This document shows positions 28,213-36,090 of a stretch of 48,354 nt of DNA, piece after piece (position 1 is the first letter of the stretch; each line of letters opens with the position of its first letter). The notes beneath the pieces were generated by a model. The model saw only the letters and a program-made list of their open reading frames with translations, was not told the origin of the DNA and ran no database searches. The stretch is from assembly GCA_002256115.1 (NCBI GenBank), contig NKIK01000034.1, positions 1 to 48,354 on the forward strand, given 5' to 3'. This stretch comes from Burkholderiales bacterium PBB3. Its GTDB lineage: Bacteria; Pseudomonadota; Gammaproteobacteria; Burkholderiales; Burkholderiaceae_C. The position numbers were made by a program, and so were the translations under genes.

Positions 28213-29198
28213 AGGTCAAAATACCACCGCGCCGAGTGAAAGAAAACGGGCGCTGCAAAGCACAGCGCATCCACCCGGTCTAACAAGCCGCCCGCGCCGG
28301 TCACACCCCGGCCCTCGGGGCCCCAGTTGGGGATGCCCCGGTCGCGCTTCAGGGCCTTCATCACAAAATGCCCCATAGACCCCGCCGCGCAGGCGATAAA
28401 AGAAAACGCGAACGCGGTGCCTGGTACCCAGGGCGTAACGCCAGCCAGCAGCGCTCCCGACAAACTGGCCACCAGCATCCCCACCCACCAGCTGCGCCAG
28501 TGAAAGCTCTGGCTGATCGCCGGGGCCACGGGGGGGCGTGGATATTTACGGGCCACAAAGTGCTGGGTCACCATGGAGATTTGCACCACCATCACCAAAA
28601 AGAACACCATGAAGGCGTTCCGGTTGTCGTAACCCGGAAACCGCAGCAACAGCAGCGCGGGCACATGGCTCATGCCATAAATGCACACCATGATGCCCCA
28701 CTGCAGCTTGGCGTTGCGCTCCAAAAAGCGGGTGGGGTCATTGGCCAAGGCACTGGCCACGGGCAGCGCCAAAAACACATACACCGGGACAAACACCGCG
28801 AACATGTCAAAGTGCTCGCTGCCAATCAACCAGTACTGCGCGGGCAGCACCACAAAGAAGGCCAGCACCAGGCTGCGGTGGTCGCCCCGGCGCGTGGGCG
28901 ACAAGGTTAAAAACTCGCGCAGCGCAAAGAAAGACACCAGCCCAAACAGCGCCAGCGCCACCCAGTCGCCCGTCACCCAACTGATCCAAAAAATCAGCAT
29001 CATGAACCAGCTGGTGCGGATCATGCTCTCCAGCTTGCGCAGCTCCAGGCGGCGGCGCTCGGCTACAGTGTCATCGGCGTATTCGCGCAGAGACAACAAA
29101 AACGCGCACACGCTGGCCAGCAGCAGCAGGCCAAACACGATGACAAACAGCGCGCCAATCTGCTGCGTAGGGGTCAGGTCTTTCAGGTAGTGGTACAT
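28209..29198 (-). CDS. CdsA-like phosphatidate cytidylyltransferase family protein
   Basis: The 329-residue membrane protein has about eight hydrophobic helices. The C-terminal segment KALKRDRGIPNWGPEGRGVT followed by GAGGLLDRVDALCFAAPVFF is the CDP-diglyceride synthetase signature (S-x(2)-KR, then G-G-x-LDR-x-D). CdsA makes CDP-diacylglycerol from phosphatidate and CTP. This looks like the longer paralogue commonly coupled to an acyltransferase rather than the main lpxA-region cdsA. It follows the PlsC-like gene by 9 bp on the same strand, so the two probably act together on lipid. Confidence 0.82.
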   Translation of the reverse strand: MYHYLKDLTPTQQIGALFVIVFGLLLLASVCAFLLSLREYADDTVAERRRLELRKLESMIRTSWFMMLIFWISWVTGDWVALALFGLVSFFALREFLTLSPTRRGDHRSLVLAFFVVLPAQYWLIGSEHFDMFAVFVPVYVFLALPVASALANDPTRFLERNAKLQWGIMVCIYGMSHVPALLLLRFPGYDNRNAFMVFFLVMVVQISMVTQHFVARKYPRPPVAPAISQSFHWRSWWVGMLVASLSGALLAGVTPWVPGTAFAFSFIACAAGSMGHFVMKALKRDRGIPNWGPEGRGVTGAGGLLDRVDALCFAAPVFFHSARWYFDL

Positions 29199-29207
29199 GC
29201 AGCTAGC

Positions 29208-29819
29208 TCACACATCGCGCAGGGCGATAACGGCTTCGCGTGCCCGGTCCAAAAAGGCCCGGCAAGCCTCGCCCTCTTGCACCCGAATGGGCGCGCCAAA
29301 GGTGACTGAGCACAGCACCGGCACCGGTACCACCTCGCCCTTGGGCAGCACATGCTGCACATTGTTGATCCATGCTGGCACCAGCACTGCACCCGGGCAC
29401 TTCAGCGCCAAGTTGTAGAGCCCCGCTTTGAAGGACTGCGGCATCTCGTTATGCCCGCGCGTGCCTTCAGGAAACAAGATGATCGAATCACCATTCCCCA
29501 GCGCTTCCACCAGCGGCTCCAGTGGGTCTTCGTCCGAGCTGCGGTCGCGCGAGACATAGATCACGTTGAACACGGCCGTGGTCAGCCATTGCTTAAAAGG
29601 GGTTTTGGTCCAGTAGTCTTTGGCCGCAATCGCGCGCGTCACGCTGCGCAGTTCTTTGGGCAGGGCCGCCCAGATCATCACCAGATCAGCGTGGCTTTGG
29701 TGGTTAGCAAAATAAATGCGCTGTTCCGCCTTGGGCGGGCACCCATGCCAGCGCGCCTGGGACCCCGTCAACACCCGGATCAGACCCAGTAAAAAGTAAC
29801 TCATTAACTTGGCAAGCAT
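29208..29819 (-). CDS. PlsC-like 1-acylglycerol-3-phosphate acyltransferase family protein
   Basis: The protein has 203 residues. The catalytic H(x4)D motif appears as NHQSHADLVMIW near residue 36, and the substrate motif FPEGTRGHNEMPQSFKAG lies near 117. A hydrophobic N-terminus (YFLLGLIRVLTG) anchors it to the membrane. It would acylate lysophosphatidate or a similar glycerol phosphate lipid. It is first in a two-gene unit with the CdsA-like gene. The start ATG gives a usual length for compact family members. Confidence 0.85.
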   Translation of the reverse strand: MLAKLMSYFLLGLIRVLTGSQARWHGCPPKAEQRIYFANHQSHADLVMIWAALPKELRSVTRAIAAKDYWTKTPFKQWLTTAVFNVIYVSRDRSSDEDPLEPLVEALGNGDSIILFPEGTRGHNEMPQSFKAGLYNLALKCPGAVLVPAWINNVQHVLPKGEVVPVPVLCSVTFGAPIRVQEGEACRAFLDRAREAVIALRDV

Positions 29820-29906
29820 GGGCGGATGATACAGAGCTAGATGACACTTCTATGTGGGGTTGTGTGGGGGAATACCAGGGGGCATGCGGCTTGCTTGGTT
29901 GGCGCT

Positions 29907-30002
29907 GGATCAGGGCGGCTGGGTGCTCTGCTGCGCTCATGTCCCCCGGCCTGCGGCCTCCTCCCTGACTTCGCTCCGCAGAACACCCAGCCGCCCTGAT
30001 CC
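29907..30002 (+). repeat. Variable-arm palindromic element, copy A (96 bp)
   Basis: Arms of 25 bp (29907-29931 and 29978-30002), starting GGATCAGGGCGGCTGGGTG, match with one transition. The core contains GTCCCCCGGCCTGCGGCC and CTCCTCC, then GACTTCGCT. The core is shared with copies B, C and D but the arms are not. It lies between the PlsC-like gene and the broken HNH gene. Confidence 0.85.
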
Positions 30003-30032
30003 GGGTGATGTACAGGAGACAGTTCCCAAAGA

Positions 30033-30872
30033 CTACCCGTAATGAGCTTTCCGATGGCAATTTGGGCAGATGGCAATCGTGTTCCCCAACGTATCCTCTC
30101 CGCCTGCGGCTAATGGTACGAGGTGATGCACCTCAAGGTAGGGCTCACCACTTTTTCGTTTGACAAAGGGCGCGCTATTTCCGCAAGATTGACAACTTCC
30201 ATTCGCTTGCAAGAGAGCTTCCGCGGCTACGTCAGGATTCCGCGCGTACGCATACGATGAGATCAATACTCGGGTTGGTAACTTTGGTGCTTGAACCAAG
30301 CGAGCGCGCCTTGTCTCGTGGTGGTCGCGCAGTGCCGCTTCAACCTGGCTGTCGAACTATGTGCGGACTTGCTCCGACAGGCTTTCTGCAGAGGCCGATA
30401 TACCAACCGCTATCTCATTGAAGAACGCGCTACCAAGTCGCTGGACAGGGGTTCTCGTGCGTGACAATTCCCATCCTCGGATGCGAAGGCCTATCGCGGT
30501 GCTCGGCAGGGGTTGAAGTGAGAACCTGCGGCACAGCCATGGCTTCGAATTTTCCTCACTTTTGAATCGCCGAAAAGCTTCGCTGCCAATAGAAAATTCG
30601 GTTCCTTCAGCTTCGATGCCTGTGACGCGAAACGGACGAAAGATCAAGTCGTCGACGATTACAACGACGATATGAATGCGCTCCTTGTGCGGGTGAAAGA
30701 AGTCGTACTTTGATTCAATCGGTTGTATTGCGGTGTACTCCTCTACGCTTACTCCGTGTCGACGCAGATCTTGAACATTTGCATTGCTGTGGCGAAGCAG
30801 CATGATCGCCGCTAGAGGAACCTGACACTCTTGTGCAATGAGTTCTGCGAGTTGCATGTTGGGGATTCCCAA
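30033..30872 (-). pseudogene. HNH endonuclease interrupted by one in-frame amber codon
   Basis: One frame reads from ATG 30872 to the stop at 30033, broken only by TAG at 30357-30359. The upstream 171 residues (LIAQECQVPLAAIMLLRHSN, YDFFHPHKERIHIVVVIVDD) form the N-terminal domain seen in some HNH proteins. After the stop the frame continues FDSQVEAALRDHHETRRARL and VQAPKLPTRV, and then has the nuclease core: CQSCG, YLEVHHLVPLAAGGEDTLGN and ICPNCHRKAHYG. The restored protein would be about 279 residues. No frameshift is needed, so it is a recent mutation, a suppressed codon or a sequencing error. It sits between two inverted palindromic elements. Confidence 0.8.
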
Positions 30873-30943
30873 TGGCTGGAGAGATGGCTAGCTTATCAAA
30901 CGAACTTCCTGCGCGACCAATCGAGTTGTCGGTTTGCCTCGCA

Positions 30944-31039
30944 GCAGAAGGCCCAGGGCGCATGCCAAAGCGAGGTAAAGGAGGAGCCCGCAAAGCGGGC
31001 GGGGGACACGAGCGGCGGCATGTGCCCTGGGCCTTCTGC
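30944..31039 (-). repeat. Variable-arm palindromic element, copy B (96 bp)
   Basis: Arms of 23 bp (30944-30966 and 31017-31039), starting GCAGAAGGCCCAGGGC, match with one transition. The core, read on the minus strand, contains GTGTCCCCCGCCCGCTTTGC and GGGCTCCTCCTTTACC, the same as copy D. It is in opposite orientation to copy A and lies upstream of the HNH gene. Confidence 0.87.
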
Positions 31040-31093
31040 GGAGCGACAGCAAATGTCCGCTCGCTCAAAAACTACTAAAGCCAACAACCCAAC

Positions 31094-31834
31094 TCAAGGC
31101 AACTGCGCATCCCCCATACGCCCCACAATCACACTGGCCCTTCCCGCCACATAGGCTGAGTTGGGCAGCTTCTCAAAGTAACGCGGCCTCGGCAGCATCA
31201 CCGCCAGCCGCGCCGCCTCATAGGCGTTGAGCTTGCTGGCTGATTTGCGAAAGTAATGCTGGGCCGCTGCCTCGGCACCAAACACGCCTTCACCCCATTC
31301 CACATGGTTCAGGTAAATTTCCAGAATCCGTTGCTTACTCAAAAATTGCTCCAGCAGCAGCGTCACGACCAGCTCCTGGCCCTTGCGCAACAGCGTGCGC
31401 TCACCCGTAAAAAACAAGTTCTTGGCCAACTGCTGCGTGATGGTGGAGCCGCCCACAATCTTGGGTGGCTTGGCGGTGGCAGCGGCCTGGGGGGCGGTGG
31501 GCTTGCGCGAGGCTGCGCGCTGCTCGGCTTTGGCGTTTTTGTCCCAGGCCTTCTGGATCGCATCCCAATCCACGCCGCCATGGCTGCTAAAGCCATCGTC
31601 TTCCGACGCAACCACCGCGCGCTTCAGGTTGTCCGAAATTTGCGCGTAGGGCACCCACTGCTGCCGCCACGGTAGACGGCCTTTTTCAGCGACTATTTGC
31701 CAGGCCTGCGAGCGTTCAAAGGTAGTGGACTCGGGGGCGATCACCGCCATGGCTGCAATGCGCAAAATGAAATAAAGCTGCAAGGCCAGCAAGGCCAAGA
31801 CCAACAAGCCCACAACCCGCAGCGCGGATTTCAT
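31094..31834 (-). CDS. mtgA: Monofunctional peptidoglycan glycosyltransferase MtgA
   Basis: This 246-residue GT51 enzyme polymerises lipid II into glycan strands without a transpeptidase domain. An N-terminal membrane helix (VVGLLVLALLALQLYFILRI) precedes the catalytic Glu in VVASEDDGFSSHGGVDWDAI near residue 78. GGSTITQQLAKNLFF and RILEIYLNHVEWGEGVFGAE follow. An Ala/Lys-rich stretch of about 20 residues (EQRAASRKPTAPQAAATAKP) is inserted between the first two motifs. Its start overlaps the tonB-like stop by four bases. Confidence 0.93.
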   Translation of the reverse strand: MKSALRVVGLLVLALLALQLYFILRIAAMAVIAPESTTFERSQAWQIVAEKGRLPWRQQWVPYAQISDNLKRAVVASEDDGFSSHGGVDWDAIQKAWDKNAKAEQRAASRKPTAPQAAATAKPPKIVGGSTITQQLAKNLFFTGERTLLRKGQELVVTLLLEQFLSKQRILEIYLNHVEWGEGVFGAEAAAQHYFRKSASKLNAYEAARLAVMLPRPRYFEKLPNSAYVAGRASVIVGRMGDAQLP

Positions 31835-32691
31835 GGCTGGGTGGCGACGTTGGCTTCCAGCGTCTCGTCGCGGGTGAATTTGAAGCGCGACACGACCACA
31901 ATCTGGTCAGCTTGGCGGCGCATGGCGGCGCTGAAGACGCCAAAAGGTCCCGCCGATTTGGCAATGGCGGCAGCCCGTTTGTCCAGCAACCGGTTGCCCG
32001 AGGTTTCCACGATTTCGGTCTCCAGCACGCGGCCATCGTGGTTCACGGTGACGATCATGGTCAGCTCACCGTAGAGTTTTTTGCCTGCCGCGGTGGGAAA
32101 GTTCTCAGTGCCCCGGGCCTCAATCGCATTGCGCAGACCGTCGTAATAAATGGCAAACACCGCCTCACGCGCGGCGGGGCTGATGTAGCGCTTTTTGGGG
32201 CGCGCATTCTCTTTGTTGATGCGCCGCTCAATCTCGGCCAGCAGGTTGATCAACTGGCGGCGCTTCTCCTCGCGCTCCATCTGCTCAGACTTGGTGGCCA
32301 CTTTGTGGGGGTCGGGCGGGGGCAGGGCGGCGAGCTGGTTCTTGATTTGCGACAGCAGCAGCATCTGTTGCTCTTGCAGGTTTTGCAGCTTTTTGACGGA
32401 CTCGTCTTCCAGCGAATCGCCCACCTCGGTCAGCGCCGAAGACGGCAACGGGCTGGTGGCGCGGCCCTTGTCGGCCTCACCACCACCGGCCAGATTGCTC
32501 TGGGCAATCGCCTTGGCTTTGTCGGGCTTGTCCGCGCTTTTGGCGTTGACCAAAATGACTTCCAGTGGCGTGTCTTCAAACACGCGGTTGAACGACTCCG
32601 GGTCCACAAAGCGCACCGTCAACAGCACCGCATGCACCGCAATGGATGCACCCAGGGCGAGTTGCATGGCGCTAAAGGACCGGAGGTTCAC
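31831..32691 (-). CDS. TonB-family energy transducer
   Basis: The 286-residue protein has an N-terminal signal anchor at about residues 9-27 (LALGASIAVHAVLLTVRFV). A charged periplasmic coiled region follows (KKLQNLQEQQMLLLSQIKNQ; EQMEREEKRRQLINLLAEIE). The C-terminal domain (YDGLRNAIEARGTENFPTAA then LTMIVTVNHDGRVLETEIVE) is TonB-like. TonB transmits proton-motive energy to outer-membrane receptors, but no ExbB/ExbD or receptor is nearby, so it may instead serve an envelope role. It is translationally coupled to both neighbours. Confidence 0.82.
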   Translation of the reverse strand: MNLRSFSAMQLALGASIAVHAVLLTVRFVDPESFNRVFEDTPLEVILVNAKSADKPDKAKAIAQSNLAGGGEADKGRATSPLPSSALTEVGDSLEDESVKKLQNLQEQQMLLLSQIKNQLAALPPPDPHKVATKSEQMEREEKRRQLINLLAEIERRINKENARPKKRYISPAAREAVFAIYYDGLRNAIEARGTENFPTAAGKKLYGELTMIVTVNHDGRVLETEIVETSGNRLLDKRAAAIAKSAGPFGVFSAAMRRQADQIVVVSRFKFTRDETLEANVATQP

Positions 32692-34751
32692 AGCGGCGGA
32701 TTATCGTTGGCTGGCGCGCTCTCTGCGGGCGCATCACTCACATCAACCGCAATGGCAATCGGGCCGGCCACTTCTTCGTCATCTTCCTCAGCATCGTCGT
32801 TGGCTTCGCTGGTCTCTGTCGGCGCATCCAGGCGCTCAATTACTGTGCCGCCAATGTCCAGCGTGATCAGGTCCATCTCACCCAATTTGATGCGCACCCG
32901 CGCGCCGCGCGGCAAGCCCTGGGCACCCATCACGGGCAGCACCAGCGGCAGCGTGTCGGCGCGCACCATGTTCTCTTTGAACAGGCTGGCTTCGATCTCG
33001 GTGATGCCGTTCTGCGCCAGGTATTGCAGCGTCCAGAAACGCTCCATCGCGCCCTGGTAGCCGTTGTAGGCGCTATAAGCTGCATCAAAATTGCTGATGA
33101 TGGCAAACAGATCGGCGTCTTTGGGCTTGAAGGGCGCAGCCAGCGCGGCGGTTTTGCCGTGCTTGGCACAGGCAATGATTTGCCACTGGTTGACCAGGTC
33201 GGTGTAGCGGCGCAGGGGCGAGGTGCTCCAGGCGTAGCACTTGACGCCAATGCCCGCGTGCGGCGCGGCCTTGGTGCCCATGCGCACTTTCACGCCCGGT
33301 GCCAGAGACGCCTGGCTGCGGTAAATGCCGGGCACACCCAGCTCGGCCATCCACGCTCCCCAGGTGCTGTTGGCCAGAATCATGGCCTCGGCCACGATTA
33401 AATCGAGCGGTGCACCGCGTTGGCGGGTCGTGATTTCGACGATTTCGTGGCCCTGTGGCTCCGCGCCATCATTGCCTTGCAGTCGGAAGTTGTAATCCGG
33501 CCGGTTAAAGGTCTCAGGTTTGCCGCGCACTATCTCGCGTTTGGCTTTCAGGTCGCGCGCCAAGCGGTATAAAAATGATAGCTGCTCCCGCAGGTTCTGT
33601 AAGGCTTGCGGGTCATTTTCATGCTCAAACGCAGGGTCCAATAGCCAGGGCTCGGTCACTACCGCGTCCAGCTTGTCATGGCGCAGGTTGTGGGCAATGG
33701 GCACGCGCTCCACGCGTGTTTCGCTGCTTTTTATTTCTAGCGTGGCTTCGTCCAGGGTCACATACAAAGACAGGGCCGGGCAATCGCGCCCCTCTTGCAG
33801 CGTGTAGGTCTGCACCAGCGCATCGGGCAGCATGGTGACCTTGTAGCCGGGCATGTAGACGGTCGACATGCGGGCGCGGCCGAGTTGGTCCACGGCATCG
33901 CCCGGCTGCACGGCCAGGGCTGGCGCAGCAATGTGAATGCCCAGCGTGACGGTGCCAGTGCCCAGGCCTTGCACGCTCAGGGCATCGTCAATCTCGGTGG
34001 TTTGCGAATCGTCAATCGAGAACGCCTGCACGCTGGCTAGCGGCAAGTCGTCATTGATGGGCGGCGCGCTGATGGCGGGAAAACCCGTGCCTTTGGGGAA
34101 GTTTTCCAGCAAAAACCGCTTCCAGTGGAACAGGTAGGGTGAGGCAATCGCCCCGGCTTTTTGCAACAGCTCCAGTGGCGCAATGTGGGTGGCGCGCGAG
34201 GCTTCCACCACGGCCTTGTACTCGGGGGCGTTTTTGTCGGGCTTGAACAGAATCTTGTAAAGCTGCTCTTGCACCGGCGCGGGGCAAATGCCTTCGCCCA
34301 GTTCCTTGGCCCACTGGGCAATCTGCTCGGCCAGCAGGCGCTTTTTCTCAATCGCGGCCAGGGCTTGGGCAATGATGTCGGCCGGGGCCTTGCGAAAGCG
34401 CCCCTTGCCGGCACGGCGAAAGTAGTGGGGCGACTCAAACAGCTTGAACAGCATCGCGGCCTGCTCGGATATCGGTGCAGAGGCGGAGAAATAGTCACGC
34501 GCCAGGTCGGCAAAACCGAATTCTTCTTCGGGCGCAAATTCCCAAGCCATTTCCAGCTCAATACCGGCGCTTAAGCTTTGGGCTTGCGCCACAAACTCGG
34601 CCGGGCTGGGCTTTTCAAACTTGATCAGCGCGTTGGCGGCCTTCACTTTGACGCGCTTGCCACTGTCCAGCTCTACCTGGGATGAGGCGTCCGCCTCCGA
34701 GAGCACCCTGCCGGCCATGAATTTTCCGGCTTCTTCAAACAATAAAAACAT
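32688..34751 (-). CDS. RNase II/R-family exoribonuclease
   Basis: This 687-residue protein has the RNB catalytic domain. The metal-binding acidic motif is [20 protein letters not shown] near residue 245, and [20 protein letters not shown] with [20 protein letters not shown] lies further down. It is shorter than RNase R and lacks obvious tandem cold-shock domains, resembling the VacB/RNase II variants of beta-proteobacteria. A dispersed repeat (copy e) forms part of the coding sequence at residues NLREQLSFL. It starts 59 bp from the divergent rodA. Confidence 0.87.
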   Translation of the reverse strand: MFLLFEEAGKFMAGRVLSEADASSQVELDSGKRVKVKAANALIKFEKPSPAEFVAQAQSLSAGIELEMAWEFAPEEEFGFADLARDYFSASAPISEQAAMLFKLFESPHYFRRAGKGRFRKAPADIIAQALAAIEKKRLLAEQIAQWAKELGEGICPAPVQEQLYKILFKPDKNAPEYKAVVEASRATHIAPLELLQKAGAIASPYLFHWKRFLLENFPKGTGFPAISAPPINDDLPLASVQAFSIDDSQTTEIDDALSVQGLGTGTVTLGIHIAAPALAVQPGDAVDQLGRARMSTVYMPGYKVTMLPDALVQTYTLQEGRDCPALSLYVTLDEATLEIKSSETRVERVPIAHNLRHDKLDAVVTEPWLLDPAFEHENDPQALQNLREQLSFLYRLARDLKAKREIVRGKPETFNRPDYNFRLQGNDGAEPQGHEIVEITTRQRGAPLDLIVAEAMILANSTWGAWMAELGVPGIYRSQASLAPGVKVRMGTKAAPHAGIGVKCYAWSTSPLRRYTDLVNQWQIIACAKHGKTAALAAPFKPKDADLFAIISNFDAAYSAYNGYQGAMERFWTLQYLAQNGITEIEASLFKENMVRADTLPLVLPVMGAQGLPRGARVRIKLGEMDLITLDIGGTVIERLDAPTETSEANDDAEEDDEEVAGPIAIAVDVSDAPAESAPANDNPPL
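33570..33597 (+). repeat. Dispersed repeat, copy e (inside the RNase II-like gene)
   Basis: The core TGCTCCCGCA is at 33583-33592 in ATGATAGCTGCTCCCGCAGG. On the opposite (coding) strand it reads GGGAGCAGCTATCA, one base from the best IS guide match. The coding frame is kept. Confidence 0.65.
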
Positions 34752-34810
34752 GGGCCGGATTGTCCCATGCCCCGTCGCGGTGGGCCGCGGTGGCGGGATA
34801 ATCGGGGGCT

Positions 34811-35968
34811 ATGGCGCAACAATTCGGTTCTATTTCTCTGCGTAAGCGCATTGCACCCTGGTTTGCGGGCTTTGACGGCCCGCTGGCGTTTGCGGTGTTT
34901 ATGTTGGCCTGCGCGGGCATGTTGACGATGTATTCAGTCGGTTTCGACCACGGCACCCGCTTTGAAGACCATGGCCGCAATATGCTGATCGCGGCCACCA
35001 TCATGTTTGTGGTGGCCCAAGTGCCGCCCCAGCGGCTGATGGCCTTTGCCGTGCCGCTGTATGTGCTGGGGGTGGCGCTGCTGATTGCGGTGGCCATATT
35101 TGGCGTGACCAAAAAAGGTGCACGCCGCTGGCTATACGTGGGCGTGACGCAGATCCAGCCCAGTGAGATCCTCAAAATTGCCATGCCGCTGATGTTGGCC
35201 TGGTGGTTTCAGAAGCGTGAGGGCCAACTGCGGCCGCTGGATTTTGTGGCCGCAGGCTTGCTGCTGCTGGTGCCGGTGGGCTTGATCATGAAGCAGCCGG
35301 ACCTGGGCACTTCGCTGTTGGTGCTGATTACCGGCGTGTCCGTCATTTTCTTTGCTGGCATGAGCTGGAAGCTGGTCATCCCGCCGGTGCTGCTGGGCTT
35401 GGTGGGCATCACGCTGATCGTGTGGTTTGAGCCCCAACTGTGCGCCGATGGCGTGCGCTGGCCGGTGCTGCATGACTACCAGCAGCAGCGTATTTGCACG
35501 CTGCTAGACCCCACGCGGGACCCGCTGGGCAAGGGCTTTCACATCATTCAGGGGATGATTGCCATTGGCTCGGGCGGGCTGACGGGCATGGGATATATGC
35601 AGGGGACGCAAACCCACCTCGAATTCATCCCCGAGCGCACCACCGACTTCATCTTCGCGGCCTATGCCGAGGAGTTCGGGCTGATGGGCAACCTCTGCCT
35701 GATCGTGGCCTTTATCTTTTTGATTTTGCGCGGGCTGATGATCGCGCTGGAGGCCCCCACGCTGTTCTCGCGCCTGCTGGCAGGCAGCGTGACCATGATC
35801 TTCTTTGCCTACGCTTTTGTGAATATGGGCATGGTCAGCGGCATCTTGCCTGTGGTGGGCGTGCCGCTGCCCTTCATCAGCTACGGCGGTACCGCCATGG
35901 TGACGCTGGGGCTGGCGCTGGGCATATTGATGGCGATTGCCAACTCCAAGCGGCTGGTGCAGTCGTGA
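34811..35968 (+). CDS. rodA: Rod-shape peptidoglycan polymerase RodA (MrdB)
   Basis: The 385-residue SEDS protein has about ten membrane helices. Key segments are GARRWLYVGVTQIQPSEILK, KQPDLGTSLLVLITG, GKGFHIIQGMIAIGSGGLTG, HLEFIPERTTDFIFAAYAEE and the C-terminal VGVPLPFISYGGTAM. RodA elongates lateral-wall peptidoglycan with PBP2. In many relatives it follows mreBCD-mrdA; here it stands alone, divergent from the RNase II-like gene. It differs from FtsW by its shorter N-terminus and the PERTTDF loop. Confidence 0.94.
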   Translation: MAQQFGSISLRKRIAPWFAGFDGPLAFAVFMLACAGMLTMYSVGFDHGTRFEDHGRNMLIAATIMFVVAQVPPQRLMAFAVPLYVLGVALLIAVAIFGVTKKGARRWLYVGVTQIQPSEILKIAMPLMLAWWFQKREGQLRPLDFVAAGLLLLVPVGLIMKQPDLGTSLLVLITGVSVIFFAGMSWKLVIPPVLLGLVGITLIVWFEPQLCADGVRWPVLHDYQQQRICTLLDPTRDPLGKGFHIIQGMIAIGSGGLTGMGYMQGTQTHLEFIPERTTDFIFAAYAEEFGLMGNLCLIVAFIFLILRGLMIALEAPTLFSRLLAGSVTMIFFAYAFVNMGMVSGILPVVGVPLPFISYGGTAMVTLGLALGILMAIANSKRLVQS

Positions 35969-35989
35969 CTTAAGCCCTTGAGCAGAGGC

Positions 35990-36065
35990 AATTTGCCGCT
36001 GGGCCGCCTCAAGGCAAATTAACCCCCATGGGGGGCAGCGCCCTGCGTAGCGACGCAGCGTGCGG
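35990..36065 (+). repeat. Short palindromic repeat, copy 2 (between rodA and tldD)
   Basis: Arms AATTTGCC (35990-35997) and GGCAAATT (36013-36020) flank the centre GCTGGGCCGCCTCAA, which differs by one base from the copy at 7667. CCCCCATGGGGGGCAGCG and a GCGTAGCGACGCAGCGTG hairpin follow. The arms are unrelated to copy 1 apart from being self-complementary. Confidence 0.78.
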
Positions 36066-36090
36066 GCGACATCCCGCCTAAAATGACCCC

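Noticed and set aside
31912..33060. Plus-strand open frame opposite the tonB-like and RNase II-like genes
   Set aside because: The minus-strand genes carry clear family motifs and coupled overlaps; this frame has none.
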